DNA from: Paenibacillus algicola
Lineage (GTDB): Bacteria; Bacillota; Bacilli; Paenibacillales; Paenibacillaceae
Direction of reading: 5' to 3'
DNA length: 64,000 bases
Assembly (NCBI RefSeq): GCF_005577435.1
Contig: NZ_CP040396.1
Location: 633,501 to 697,500, forward strand
Position 1 is the first letter of the stretch, and every line of letters starts with the position of its first letter. This document shows positions 46,062 to 54,741 of the stretch, one piece after another. Below the pieces are notes generated by a model. The model was given only the letters and a program-made list of their open reading frames with translations. It searched no databases and was not told the DNA's origin. The position numbers were made by a program, and so were the translations under genes.

Positions 46062-46871
46062 ATGAGCCTGCAGGAACAGATTATTGCTGAGCTGGGCGTC
46101 AAGCCGGAGATCAATGCAGAGCAGGAAGTCAGACGGCGTGTAGATTTTTTGAAATCGTATGTGAAGGATTCGGGCACCTCGGGACTATTGATCGCGATTA
46201 GCGGGGGGCTGGACAGTGCGGTAGCGACCGGACTGTGCAAGCGGGCAACGGATGAGCTGACGGAGGAGCTGGGCCGGGAATTCAAGACGCTCGGCGTCTT
46301 CCAGCCCTATGGGCAGCAGCCGGATATTGAGCACAGCTACGAGACCGCCAAAGCCTTTCAGCTGAAATACACGATGGAGACGAACGTAGAGGATGCTGTG
46401 AACGAGGTGGCCCTGGAGGTTGAGCACGGGATGAAAAATATCGGTGTGCACCAGCATATGAGCATTCCGGGCAAGGGTAACGTCAAGGCCCGGATGCGGA
46501 TGGTCATTCAGTATGCGATTGCCTTCGAGCAGAATCTGCTCGTGGTCGGTACCGACCATGCTTCCGAGGCGATTACCGGCTTCTACACGAAATGGGGAGA
46601 CGGTGCCGTGGACATTACTCCGCTCAGCACCTTAAACAAGCGTCAGGTGCGCCAGATCGGCTCGTACCTGGGTGTTCCGCAGGCCGTGCTGGACAAGGCT
46701 CCGACTGCCGGGCTGTGGGAAGGACAGACCGATGAGAAGGAGCTTGGCATCAAGTATGATGACAACAGCGACTATCTGGAGGGCAAGGAAGTGGCGCCTG
46801 AGGTCCGGGAGAAGCTGGAAAGCTACTATCGCCGAACCGCGCACAAGCGCAATGCGATTCCCGGGATCTAA
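46062..46871 (+). CDS. nadE: Ammonia-dependent NAD+ synthetase
   Basis: The 269-residue protein makes NAD+ from deamido-NAD+, ATP and ammonia. P-loop ISGGLDSAVATGL (about 45-57) and GTDHASEAITGFYTKWGDG (about 166-184) identify it; the length fits the single-domain, glutaminase-free type. GAAGGGAGC precedes the ATG. Monocistronic, with a terminator after it. Confidence 0.95.
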   Translation: MSLQEQIIAELGVKPEINAEQEVRRRVDFLKSYVKDSGTSGLLIAISGGLDSAVATGLCKRATDELTEELGREFKTLGVFQPYGQQPDIEHSYETAKAFQLKYTMETNVEDAVNEVALEVEHGMKNIGVHQHMSIPGKGNVKARMRMVIQYAIAFEQNLLVVGTDHASEAITGFYTKWGDGAVDITPLSTLNKRQVRQIGSYLGVPQAVLDKAPTAGLWEGQTDEKELGIKYDDNSDYLEGKEVAPEVREKLESYYRRTAHKRNAIPGI

Positions 46872-46933
46872 TGAATGAAGTCTCAGATGCACCTGCCTGA
46901 GAGCGGAATAAGAGCCTGATTAGGCTAAAGCAG

Positions 46934-46973
46934 CCAGTGCGCGCCGGTTTCATAGGTGCGCGCTGGTTTTTTT
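46934..46973 (+). terminator. Terminator after nadE
   Basis: CCAGTGCGCGCC (46934-46945) pairs with GGTGCGCGCTGG (46955-46966) with two G-T pairs; seven T follow. Confidence 0.85.
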
Positions 46974-47028
46974 GATACAATAGATGGGGTTGTAGACTTT
47001 AGGGAAGCGCTAAAAGGGGCTGGCGATC

Positions 47029-47424
47029 ATAATATATGGAATCGGGCATGACGTGCTGGAAATCAGCCGCGTGAGTCTCCTGCTGGAAGGGCGTCACGGC
47101 GAACGATTTGTGGAGCGCGTATTAACACCGGCAGAGCGAAGGCTTGCAGCAGACAAGGGGAAACGCCGGGCTGAGTTCATCGCGGGGCGCTTTGCGGCGA
47201 AGGAAGCGATCAGCAAGGCTTTCGGCTGTGGAATCGGCCATACGATCGGATTTCTGGATATGGAAATTGTGCCGGATAACGCCGGGCGGCCGGTGGCAGC
47301 CATTAGCCGGGAATGCTGGGCAAGGCTTGGCATTACGGAGCCGGAGAGCTATAACACTCACATTACGATTACTCATCAGAGCGAGCTTGCCTCTGCTTTT
47401 GCCGTGATTGAGCGAAAGGAATGA
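47029..47424 (+). CDS. acpS: Holo-[acyl-carrier-protein] synthase, apparent ATA start
   Basis: Transfers phosphopantetheine from CoA to acyl carrier protein. The frame reads (M)IYGIGHDVLEISRV from ATA 47029, the standard AcpS N-terminus with the metal-binding Asp; EFIAGRFAAKEAISKAFG holds the catalytic Glu-Lys region, and THITITHQ the end. No ATG, GTG or TTG exists in frame between the stop at 47011 and GTG 47053, and starting at GTG would remove the Asp. AAAAGGGG (47012-47019) is nine bases before ATA 47029; ATC 47026 is the alternative. 131 residues. The stop overlaps the mutY start. Confidence 0.85.
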   Translation: MIYGIGHDVLEISRVSLLLEGRHGERFVERVLTPAERRLAADKGKRRAEFIAGRFAAKEAISKAFGCGIGHTIGFLDMEIVPDNAGRPVAAISRECWARLGITEPESYNTHITITHQSELASAFAVIERKE

Positions 47425-48614
47425 AACAGGTCATGGACCCATTACAACAGCAACGTTATTTCAGCCAGGAGCTCCTGGACTGGTATGTCGTCATCAAGCG
47501 GGACTTGCCGTGGAGAAGGCACAGCAATCCTTATTTCATCTGGATCTCCGAAATTATGCTGCAGCAGACGCGGGTGGATACGGTCATTCCGTATTTCAAT
47601 CGTTTTATCGAGAAGTTCCCTACCGTGGAGGCTTTGGCGGATGCGCCGGAGGATGAAGTGCTGAAATGCTGGGAGGGCCTCGGATATTACTCCAGAGCGC
47701 GGAACCTGCAGTATGCTGCACGCCAGATTCGGGATCAGTACGGCGGCATCATGCCGAGCGGCAAGGAAGAGGTGGCATCGCTGAAGGGGGTCGGTCCCTA
47801 TACGGCGGGGGCGATTCGCAGCATCGCTTTTAATGTGCCTGCACCTGCGGTGGATGGCAATGTCATGCGTGTGCTGTCCCGTTACTTCCTGATCGAGGAG
47901 GATATTATGAAGACCGGCACGCGGAAGCTGATGGAGGAGCTGGTGCTGCAGCTCATTCCGGAAGGACGCGCCTCGGACTTCAACCAGGGTCTTATGGAGC
48001 TTGGAGCCTTGGTGTGTACGCCGAAGTCGCCCAAATGCTTGACCTGTCCCGTGATGGTGCACTGCCGCGGGCGGATCGAAGGCATGGAGGACAAGCTCCC
48101 CGTCAAGGCCAAGGCCAAGCCTCCCCGCCAGGAATACCGGCTGACTGCCATCATTGAGGGCAGCGGAGTCGAGAGCGGCAAGGTGCTGATCCGCAAGCGC
48201 CCATCAACGGGTCTGCTTGCCGGTATGTGGGAGCTGCCTCATATTTCGGAGGTTCCGCCTGATGGTGATGCGGCTCGGCATGTCATGCTCCCGGATGCGG
48301 CGGCGGCCAAAAAGCTCGCGGAGGAGCTTGGCAGAGAGCGGCTTCCCGTCGTCCCCGGAGAGCATGTTATGGCTGCAGAGCACACCTTTAGCCACATTCA
48401 CTGGAATATGCGGGTATATACCTGCTCCTGGTCACCGGCAGTGCCGGCAATGGCCGCTGAGAGCGCGGCGGCGTATGACGCTTCTCCTTCCATCCCGGAA
48501 GCGGGCTCCTCACCGGGTCCCCTGTATCAGTGGATTACCGCAGACGATATGGAACGCTATGCGTTTCCCAACGTTTTTTTGCGCATATTGAACGCTTATT
48601 TTGCAAATATTTAA
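47421..48614 (+). CDS. mutY: A/G-specific adenine glycosylase
   Basis: A 397-residue DNA repair enzyme removing adenine opposite 8-oxoguanine. Helix-hairpin-helix and catalytic region: SEIMLQQTRVDTVIPYF, LKGVGPYTAGAIRSIAF and VDGNVMRVLSR, which holds the catalytic Asp. The 4Fe-4S cluster ligands are in CTPKSPKCLTCPVMVHC. A C-terminal NUDIX-like domain for 8-oxoG recognition is present, with a variable Ala/Ser-rich insertion near 345-375. The ATG overlaps the acpS stop (ATGA). Confidence 0.93.
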   Translation: MKQVMDPLQQQRYFSQELLDWYVVIKRDLPWRRHSNPYFIWISEIMLQQTRVDTVIPYFNRFIEKFPTVEALADAPEDEVLKCWEGLGYYSRARNLQYAARQIRDQYGGIMPSGKEEVASLKGVGPYTAGAIRSIAFNVPAPAVDGNVMRVLSRYFLIEEDIMKTGTRKLMEELVLQLIPEGRASDFNQGLMELGALVCTPKSPKCLTCPVMVHCRGRIEGMEDKLPVKAKAKPPRQEYRLTAIIEGSGVESGKVLIRKRPSTGLLAGMWELPHISEVPPDGDAARHVMLPDAAAAKKLAEELGRERLPVVPGEHVMAAEHTFSHIHWNMRVYTCSWSPAVPAMAAESAAAYDASPSIPEAGSSPGPLYQWITADDMERYAFPNVFLRILNAYFANI

Positions 48615-48705
48615 CGTCTGCTTAATTCATAAAGTTATTTCAGATAACATTACCCTGTTAATCTTTAATGTAGTAAAGCGTTGGAATGGGGTAGAGACGA
48701 TGAGA

Positions 48706-48757
48706 AAACCCGAGCACATGCTTCCTCGAGGAGGGAGACTTGTGTCCGGGTTTTTTT
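48706..48757 (+). terminator. Terminator-like hairpin between mutY and glpP
   Basis: AAACCCG (48706-48712) pairs with CGGGTTT (48747-48753); inner CACA/TGTG and a CCTCGAGG core can also pair; seven T follow. It either ends mutY or serves as a leader structure for glpP. Confidence 0.7.
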
Positions 48758-48855
48758 GCTGTACTGAGGCTGCGCTTACATACAATTTACACTCTGTTTA
48801 TCTTCTCCTGAAGCTCCCGTTTTAAGCTGGATAGAGTCTAAAGGGGGAGATCCAC

Positions 48856-49413
48856 ATAGAACATTCTGAACGCGAACGTGTTAAATTCCCGATTATCGCT
48901 TCGATCACTTCCATTGATCAAATCGAGGCGGCGGTGAACAGCAGTGTAGAGCGTGTTATTCTGATGGCCGGCGATATTATGAATCTATCCTCCATTGTCA
49001 AGAGCCTGCACGACAGCGGCAAAAAGGTGTTCGTGCATCTGGAAATGGTCGGCGGACTCGGTAGAGATCATTCAGCCGTGCAGTACATTGCGGAACGGTT
49101 TGGTGTTGACGGCATTGTAACGACGAAGACGAATGCCGTGAACGCGGCGCGTCAAGCCGGTATTTTGTCCATACAGCGTGTATTTGCCATTGATTCGCCG
49201 GCGCTGGAGACGGCGGTCAAGATGATCCGTCAGGCGCGTCCCGATGAGGTAGAGCTGATGCCGGGCCTGATGCCGAGAGTCATCCAGGAAATGAAGCAGA
49301 GGATTGAGCAGCCTCTCATTGTCGGCGGACTGATCCGAACCGAAGAGGAAATCAAGCAGGCGCTTGCGAGTGGAGCTAATCATCTGTCGATCGGCTCCGT
49401 TGAACATTGGTAA
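48856..49413 (+). CDS. glpP: Glycerol-3-phosphate-responsive antiterminator, apparent ATA start
   Basis: A TIM-barrel RNA-binding regulator that, with glycerol-3-phosphate, lets transcription pass terminators in glp leaders. Motifs: FPIIASITSIDQIEAAV, VILMAGDIMNL, KKVFVHLEMVGGLG, GIVTTKTNAV, IQRVFAIDS, ELMPGLMPRVI, VGGLIRTEEEI. The conserved N-terminus (ERVKFPIIASIT) lies before the first standard start (GTG 48934). ATA at 48856 is five bases after AAGGGGGAGA (48841-48850); an in-frame stop lies at 48832. 185 residues from ATA. No glpFKD genes are in the window. Confidence 0.85.
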   Translation: MEHSERERVKFPIIASITSIDQIEAAVNSSVERVILMAGDIMNLSSIVKSLHDSGKKVFVHLEMVGGLGRDHSAVQYIAERFGVDGIVTTKTNAVNAARQAGILSIQRVFAIDSPALETAVKMIRQARPDEVELMPGLMPRVIQEMKQRIEQPLIVGGLIRTEEEIKQALASGANHLSIGSVEHW

Positions 49414-49466
49414 TAAAGATACCGCCGTTCTGAGAATCCTGTTTCTATCCGTTCATTATGCCAAAA

Positions 49467-49500
49467 AAGCCGTCCCGCTGCAGCTGCAGCGGGACGGCTT
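49467..49500. terminator. Perfect 34-base palindrome terminator
   Basis: The palindrome 49467-49500 (AAGCCGTCCCGCTGCAG and its complement) lies between convergent glpP and sodA. Confidence 0.85.
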
Positions 49501-49520
49501 GAAGTGCTGGGCAGGAGATA

Positions 49521-50129
49521 TTACTTCGCGCTGTCGTAGCGTTTGCCGACTTCTTCCCAGTTAACAACGTTCCAGAAGGCGGAGATGTAATCCGGGCGTT
49601 TGTTTTGGTATTTCAGGTAGTACGCGTGCTCCCATACGTCCAGGCCGAGAAGAGGCGTTTGGCCTTCCATGATCGGGCTGTCCTGGTTCGGCGTGCTGGT
49701 TACAGCCAGCTTGCCGTTGTTCAGCACGAGCCAAGCCCAGCCGCTGCCGAAGCGCGTGGTTGCTGCTTTAGCGAAATCTTCTTTGAATTTATCGAAGCCG
49801 CCCAGCTCGCTCTCGATCGCGTCAGCCAGTGCACCGGTAGGAGCGCCGCCGCCGTTAGGTCCGATGACTTCCCAGAACAGGGAGTGGTTTGCATGGCCGC
49901 CGCCATTGTTGCGAACGGCTGTACGGATATTTTCTGGAACGGCATCCAGGTTTGCAATGAGATCCTCCAGGGACTTCTCTTGAAGCTCAGGAGCGTTCTC
50001 CAGCGCTGCATTCAGGTTCGTTACATAGGTGTTATGGTGACGGTCGTGGTGGATCTCCATCGTTTGTGCATCGATGTGAGGCTCCAGCGCGTTGTTTGCA
50101 TAAGGCAGAGATGGTAATTGAAATGCCAT
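49521..50129 (-). CDS. sodA: Superoxide dismutase (Mn/Fe)
   Basis: A 202-residue enzyme. Metal ligands: His in MEIHHDRHH (about 27), His in [11 protein letters not shown] (about 82), Asp and His in [16 protein letters not shown]. Also FGSGWAWLV. Probably Mn by context, though metal cannot be read directly. AGGAGG precedes the ATG. The fusion gene at 54742 is a second SOD only 5 kb away. Confidence 0.95.
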   Translation of the reverse strand: MAFQLPSLPYANNALEPHIDAQTMEIHHDRHHNTYVTNLNAALENAPELQEKSLEDLIANLDAVPENIRTAVRNNGGGHANHSLFWEVIGPNGGGAPTGALADAIESELGGFDKFKEDFAKAATTRFGSGWAWLVLNNGKLAVTSTPNQDSPIMEGQTPLLGLDVWEHAYYLKYQNKRPDYISAFWNVVNWEEVGKRYDSAK

Positions 50130-50241
50130 AGTGAAAAAAACCTCCTGTAATATGTTTTTTTATGAGTAAAGGGCTGCTCCCGTAACGGGAGAACCATTTA
50201 TCACACGGTGAATCCATATATGTAATTGTCCATTCCTCCAT

Positions 50242-50271
50242 ATTTTAAACCTTTCTGATGGATTAAATCAA
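50242..50271 (-). promoter_or_regulatory. Sigma-A promoter of sodA
   Basis: On the minus strand TTGATT (50271-50266), 18 bases, TAAAAT (50247-50242). The leader would be about 110 bases and holds a small CTCCCG/CGGGAG hairpin at 50177-50191. Confidence 0.5.
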
Positions 50272-50642
50272 CTTTTGAGTCCGAAAACGCTGCGCCATTT
50301 TGCCCTGCTGCTCTCGTCATTGCTTTTTTCGAAAACAAGTATGTTTGGACAATGTAAAGACAAGCTGGCGTTTATTTTAATTAAATTCTGATCAACTTGC
50401 TGGATTAAAGGAGACCGGAATAATATGCTTGAAATGTAATCGCTTTATATGAAGCGCTTACAGAAGAAAACCCGTGAATTTGAAAGAATTATGTGGTTTA
50501 ATGGACAAGAAAGCGGGTTTTTCGCCATTTTTGTAGTCATCATTATTGTTAGGTTTGCATCAACGGAATACTATAATATTGTAAAATGCAATATTGTAAA
50601 CCGCGTAAACCGTACCATGCTAACGAAAAGGGAGATTTTGAA
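50272..50642. other. Intergenic stretch with an orphan hairpin and repeats
   Basis: No supported gene. AAAACCCG (50467-50474) and CGGGTTTT (50514-50521) form a terminator-like stem with a 39-base loop. A possible promoter, TTGCTG-N18-TAATAT, lies before it. AATATTGTAAA occurs twice (50575-50585 and 50590-50600) and overlaps TATAAT at 50572, the likely -10 for the acetyltransferase gene. Confidence 0.5.
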
Positions 50643-51068
50643 ATGCATGTTCGTTCCTTTCAATTAAGTGACTGTAACCGGGTTATTGAGCTGCTGCAGG
50701 TTGCACTGTCCGAAGAATGCTACGAAAACACAATGGAGCCATTTTCAAGACAGCTCGCCTGGGATTCCGACCTCATTATGGTCGCGGAAGAAGATGGAAT
50801 GCTCGTCGGTGCGTTGATCGGTACGATCGAGCGCAATCACGGGTGCTACTACCGGATCGCAATTCATCCGGATTACCGCCGAAAGGGAATCGGCAAAGCG
50901 CTTGTATCTTCAATGGAGCAGCGTTTTCAATCACGCAAGGTCAGCCGCATCCTTGTGGCTGGAGATGAGCATAACGCCGCCGCCATGCCTCTTTACGAAG
51001 CGATGGGATACGGAGCGAATAAAATTTTGACTGCATTTCAGAAGCTGAGCATCGTAGCCCAGCCGTGA
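50643..51068 (+). CDS. GNAT-family N-acetyltransferase
   Basis: A 141-residue acetyl-CoA-dependent transferase. The fold motif YYRIAIHPDYRRKGIGKALVSSMEQ (about 75-99) contains the acetyl-CoA pyrophosphate loop R-x-x-G-x-G/A, and the end shows NAAAMPLYEAMGY. Start at ATG 50643 after AAAAGGGAG. Substrate unknown. Located between sodA and lepB. Confidence 0.85.
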   Translation: MHVRSFQLSDCNRVIELLQVALSEECYENTMEPFSRQLAWDSDLIMVAEEDGMLVGALIGTIERNHGCYYRIAIHPDYRRKGIGKALVSSMEQRFQSRKVSRILVAGDEHNAAAMPLYEAMGYGANKILTAFQKLSIVAQP

Positions 51069-51201
51069 AGGTCAAGATCGCATTTTGATATGGAGCATAT
51101 CCCGGGTCGTTGCAAATGGACCTGAGATATGCTTTTCTATTAGTATGCCGGATGAGGCCAGGTATCGCGGCCAGGCTATTCTCGAGTAAAGAAGGTGTAC
51201 A

Positions 51202-51792
51202 ATGGAACAGACGGTACCCCCGGGTTCCTCCGGAAATAATGATGCGCCTAAAGGCAAGAAGGAAGCCAGCTTTGCAGCCGAGCTGTGGGACTGGATCAAG
51301 ACCATTGCCATTGCCTTTGCCATCATGCTGCTGCTGAATATGTTTGTTTTTAACCTGTCGATGGTAAAGGGTGAATCGATGGAGCCGACGCTGACGGCCT
51401 CGGAGCGCCTGTTTATTAATAAGATTGGATACCGCTTCGGCGACCCCCGCCACGGGGATGTCATTGTGTTAAAGGATCCCAGTGACGGTCCGGACAAGAA
51501 GGAGTTTCTCGTGAAGCGGATCGTCGGAGTGCCTGGCGATACAGTGGAGGTCAAGGGCCACATTCTGTACGTGAATGGCAAAGCCCAGAAGGAAGAGTAT
51601 ACAGATGTTCCGATCGAGGACCCGGATTACGGACCGGTTACCGTGGAAGAAGGACATTATTTCGTGATGGGAGACAACCGTCATTTTCAAAAATCCAAAG
51701 ACAGCCGCAAATTCGGCACGGTGGAACGGTCGGAAATTGTAGGCAAGGCCGAATTTATTTTCTGGCCGCTGTCGGAGATTAAAGGGCTGTAG
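51202..51792 (+). CDS. lepB: Type I signal peptidase
   Basis: A 196-residue membrane protease that removes signal peptides outside the membrane. One N-terminal membrane segment (about 28-50) follows a hydrophilic start; the catalytic Ser is in GESMEPTL, the catalytic Lys in LVKRIVGVPGD, and MGDNR...KDSRKFG completes the signature. Single-span Gram-positive type. AAAGAAGGTG precedes the ATG. The queG-ogt fusion gene follows 42 bases on. Confidence 0.93.
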   Translation: MEQTVPPGSSGNNDAPKGKKEASFAAELWDWIKTIAIAFAIMLLLNMFVFNLSMVKGESMEPTLTASERLFINKIGYRFGDPRHGDVIVLKDPSDGPDKKEFLVKRIVGVPGDTVEVKGHILYVNGKAQKEEYTDVPIEDPDYGPVTVEEGHYFVMGDNRHFQKSKDSRKFGTVERSEIVGKAEFIFWPLSEIKGL

Positions 51793-51834
51793 CTCCAGCA
51801 GGAGTCAAACAGCCTGCCATAAGGAGGCGTGGAG

Positions 51835-53643
51835 ATGCATTCCGCACATGGGGCTTATGCCCCGGCGCCTTCCGTCTGGGAGGCGCTAAAGCAAGAGATC
51901 AAGCTGGCTGCGCCAGATATGGGCATTGATGACATCGGATTCGCATCAGCGGATCCATTTGTGTCCCTGCGGGGAATTCTGCAGCGTCATCGGGAGCTGG
52001 GCTATGAATCCGGCTTCGAGGAACCGGACCTGGACAAGCGCGTTACGCCTGCCTTGCCGGGCACCCAGCCAGCATCGCTCATTGCGATTGCGGTAGCCTA
52101 TCCCGCCAAGATGAGCAATCCGCCGAAATCCCAGCCGGGGCAGTACCGGGGCATCATGGCCCGTTCGGCCTGGGGCAGGGATTATCATCAGGTTCTGCGG
52201 GATGCCATGCAGCGGCTGGAGGCGTTCATTCGGGAAAGAGTGCCGGAGGCCGTGCTGGAGAGCATGGTGGATACCGGAGCTTTATCAGACCGCGCCGTGG
52301 CTGAACGAGCCGGCATCGGCTTTAGCGCCAAGAATTGCGCTATTATTTCTCCAAAGTTCGGCTCCTGGATTTATCTGGGTGAAATGGTCACGAATTTGCC
52401 GTTTCCCCCGGATCAGCCGGTCACCGAGGACTGCGGGGAATGCACAAGGTGCATTGATGCTTGTCCGACAGATGCCTTGGTCGGTCCGGGAGTGCTTAAT
52501 GCTCAGCGGTGCGTTTCTTTTCTGACGCAGACCAAAGGATTTCTGAGCGATGAATATATGCGCAAGATCGGCAATCGCCTTTACGGGTGCGATACATGTC
52601 AGATTGTATGTCCCAAGAACAAGGGACTGAACTGGACGCATCATGCGGAGCTGCAGCCGGATCCCGACAAGGCGAAGCCGCTGCTGCTTCCGCTGCTCGA
52701 TATGAGCAACCGGGAATTTAAGGAGGCCTTTGGCGACACCTCGGCGGCCTGGAGAGGGCGCAAGCCGATCCAGCGTAACGCCGTGATTGCCTTAGGTAAT
52801 TTTAAAGATGCATCTGCAGTGCCGAAGCTGAGCGAAGTGCTGCTGAAGGATCCGAGGCCGGAGCTGCGGGGAACTGCTGCTTGGGCTCTGGGCCGCATTG
52901 GAGGCGAGGAAGCGTTGAACAACTTGAATAAAGGCATGAAATCCGAGCAGGATGAACAGGTTCGGAGCATGCTGCAGCAGGCGCTGCAGCAGCTGACTCC
53001 GGAAGAAGCCGCTGCAGGCTCCTCTGCGCCAGCGGAGGTGGACGGTGGAGAGCGCACAGCCGGTCAGCCCGCAGCAGTCGGCGAGCCGATGGGAACACCG
53101 GTTATACCGGCAGAGGTGCTTTATTACGATGAGGTCCAGACGCCGATTGGTACATTAACGCTTGTTGCATCGCCTGCGGGGATTTGCCTCGTGGAGTTTG
53201 GTCCCTTTACGGTGAAGGAGGCAGTGCTTCAGCAATGGTCGCGGACCTGGGCCGGCGGAGCGGGCTATGAGCGCAGCGAAGAGAAGCTTAGCTCCGCAGT
53301 ATCCCAGCTGGAGCAATATTTCCGCGGGGAGCTGAAGGAGTTTACCCTTCCGCTGGATCTGCGCGGCACGCCGTTTCAGGTGCAGGTGTGGACCGCGTTG
53401 AACGATATCGCCCATGGCACGGTCCAGTCCTACAGGGAGGTCGCCGAAGCGATCGGAAGGCCGAAGGCTGTTCGAGCGGTCGGCGGCGCTAATAATAAGA
53501 ATCCTGTGCCGATCATTGTTCCCTGCCACCGCGTCATCGGTACAGATGGAGCATTGGTTGGCTACGGCGGGGGCGTGGAGATTAAGCGTGCTCTGCTCCA
53601 GCTGGAGGATGCACTGCCTGCAAGGCGGGGCTCAGAGGCCTGA
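51835..53643 (+). CDS. queG: QueG epoxyqueuosine reductase fused to a methylated-DNA-protein-cysteine methyltransferase
   Basis: A 602-residue fusion. Part 1 (about 1-370): QueG, which reduces epoxyqueuosine to queuosine in tRNA; catalytic-region VDTGALSDRA, two 4Fe-4S sets (CGECTRCIDACP and CDTCQIVCP) and a HEAT-like end. Linker (about 385-420) rich in Ala, Gly and Glu. Part 2 (about 425-595): a one-step DNA alkyl-repair domain with FQVQVWTALNDIAHG, IIVPCHRVIG (acceptor Cys) and LVGYGGGVEIKRALL. No stop or frameshift separates them. Start at ATG 51835, seven bases after AAGGAGG; GTG 51829 is too close. Confidence 0.9.
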   Translation: MHSAHGAYAPAPSVWEALKQEIKLAAPDMGIDDIGFASADPFVSLRGILQRHRELGYESGFEEPDLDKRVTPALPGTQPASLIAIAVAYPAKMSNPPKSQPGQYRGIMARSAWGRDYHQVLRDAMQRLEAFIRERVPEAVLESMVDTGALSDRAVAERAGIGFSAKNCAIISPKFGSWIYLGEMVTNLPFPPDQPVTEDCGECTRCIDACPTDALVGPGVLNAQRCVSFLTQTKGFLSDEYMRKIGNRLYGCDTCQIVCPKNKGLNWTHHAELQPDPDKAKPLLLPLLDMSNREFKEAFGDTSAAWRGRKPIQRNAVIALGNFKDASAVPKLSEVLLKDPRPELRGTAAWALGRIGGEEALNNLNKGMKSEQDEQVRSMLQQALQQLTPEEAAAGSSAPAEVDGGERTAGQPAAVGEPMGTPVIPAEVLYYDEVQTPIGTLTLVASPAGICLVEFGPFTVKEAVLQQWSRTWAGGAGYERSEEKLSSAVSQLEQYFRGELKEFTLPLDLRGTPFQVQVWTALNDIAHGTVQSYREVAEAIGRPKAVRAVGGANNKNPVPIIVPCHRVIGTDGALVGYGGGVEIKRALLQLEDALPARRGSEA

Positions 53644-53770
53644 TCCCGGGGTCGCTTGGAGGAGAAATGACACGTTTTTTTCATTTGCTGTCCCTGATGG
53701 GACATGCTATGATAGGTTTCGTAATATGCCATGAATATGGTGAATATTGTGAACAAAAGGTGGTCAAGTC

Positions 53771-54010
53771 ATGAATATTGTCATTCCGATCATTACATTG
53801 ATCGTGGGTCTGGTAGGAGGCTTTTTCATCGGTGCTTACTATCTCCGCAAGCAACTGGAGAAGATGCAGAGCAACCCCGAGATGCTGCAGAAGATGGCGA
53901 AGCAAATGGGCTATAACTTGAACGGCAAGCAGATGCAGCGCGCTCAGCAAATGATGAAGAACCAGCAGCTCCCAGGCAAGGCTCCGGGCCAGTCCCGCAA
54001 ACGCAAATAA
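53771..54010 (+). CDS. yneF: YneF-family membrane protein
   Basis: A 79-residue UPF0154/YneF protein: one N-terminal membrane segment (IVIPIITLIVGLVGGFFIGAYY, about 3-24), then a basic cytoplasmic part with the family NPEMLQKMAKQMGYNLNGKQMQ. A Lys/Arg tail ends it. Function not established. AAAAGGTGG precedes the ATG; folE follows. Confidence 0.88.
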   Translation: MNIVIPIITLIVGLVGGFFIGAYYLRKQLEKMQSNPEMLQKMAKQMGYNLNGKQMQRAQQMMKNQQLPGKAPGQSRKRK

Positions 54011-54071
54011 ACGGTCTTTAAATAGAAATAACAATCCATGCTGAACAGGCATCAGGAAAGAGGGGTATACC

Positions 54072-54665
54072 ATGGCTGGCGTGAAGGATTATATGAATCA
54101 TCATGTAGCAGAGCATCGGGAGAAGATTGAGTATCATGTCCAGCAGATCCTGAAGCTGATCGGTGAGGATACCGAACGGGAAGGATTGCTGGATACGCCC
54201 GCCCGTGTCACCCGGATGTACGAGGAGATATTTGCAGGCTATGAGGTCGATCCCCGTGATGTGCTGGGCGTTACGTTTGATGAGCAGCACGAGGAGCTTG
54301 TCATCGTCAAGGATATTGTGTACTACAGCCAGTGTGAGCATCACATGGCGCCGTTCTTCGGCAAGGTCCACATCGGTTATGTACCGAGCGGCAAGATTGC
54401 CGGCCTGAGCAAGCTGGCTCGTCTGGTGGAGGCTGTCACGCGCCGCCTGCAGGTTCAGGAGCGGATTACTAGCCAGATCGCCGATATTATGGTTGAGGTG
54501 CTGAAGCCGCAAGGGGTCATGGTTGTTGTGGAAGGTGAGCATCTGTGCATGTGCTCCCGCGGCGTGAAGAAGCCGGGCAGCAAGACCATCACCTCCGGCG
54601 TGCGGGGCACGTTCCAGAAGGATGCTGCACAGCGTGCAGAGTTTATGTCTTTAATCAGGAATTAA
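54072..54665 (+). CDS. folE: GTP cyclohydrolase I
   Basis: A 197-residue enzyme making dihydroneopterin triphosphate, first step of folate synthesis and, by another branch, of queuosine precursors. Zinc ligands lie in [22 protein letters not shown] and [16 protein letters not shown]. Residues [18 protein letters not shown] are standard. Its product route to queuosine matches the nearby queG. A strong terminator follows. Confidence 0.95.
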   Translation: MAGVKDYMNHHVAEHREKIEYHVQQILKLIGEDTEREGLLDTPARVTRMYEEIFAGYEVDPRDVLGVTFDEQHEELVIVKDIVYYSQCEHHMAPFFGKVHIGYVPSGKIAGLSKLARLVEAVTRRLQVQERITSQIADIMVEVLKPQGVMVVVEGEHLCMCSRGVKKPGSKTITSGVRGTFQKDAAQRAEFMSLIRN

Positions 54666-54674
54666 GATTGTATG

Positions 54675-54718
54675 AAGGGTGTTCCTTTCGCTGCTGCGAG
54701 AGGTAACACCCTTTTTTT
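54675..54718. terminator. Terminator after folE
   Basis: AAGGGTGTT (54675-54683) pairs with AACACCCTT (54705-54713); inner CCTTTCGC/GCGAGAGG pairs; T-run to 54718. Confidence 0.85.
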
Positions 54719-54741
54719 AATGGCTGGCTTCTCAAGCCCTT

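Noticed and set aside
50449..50667. A 72-codon frame before the acetyltransferase gene
   Set aside because: It runs through the terminator-like hairpin, the direct repeats and the start of the real gene, and lacks a good ribosome site.
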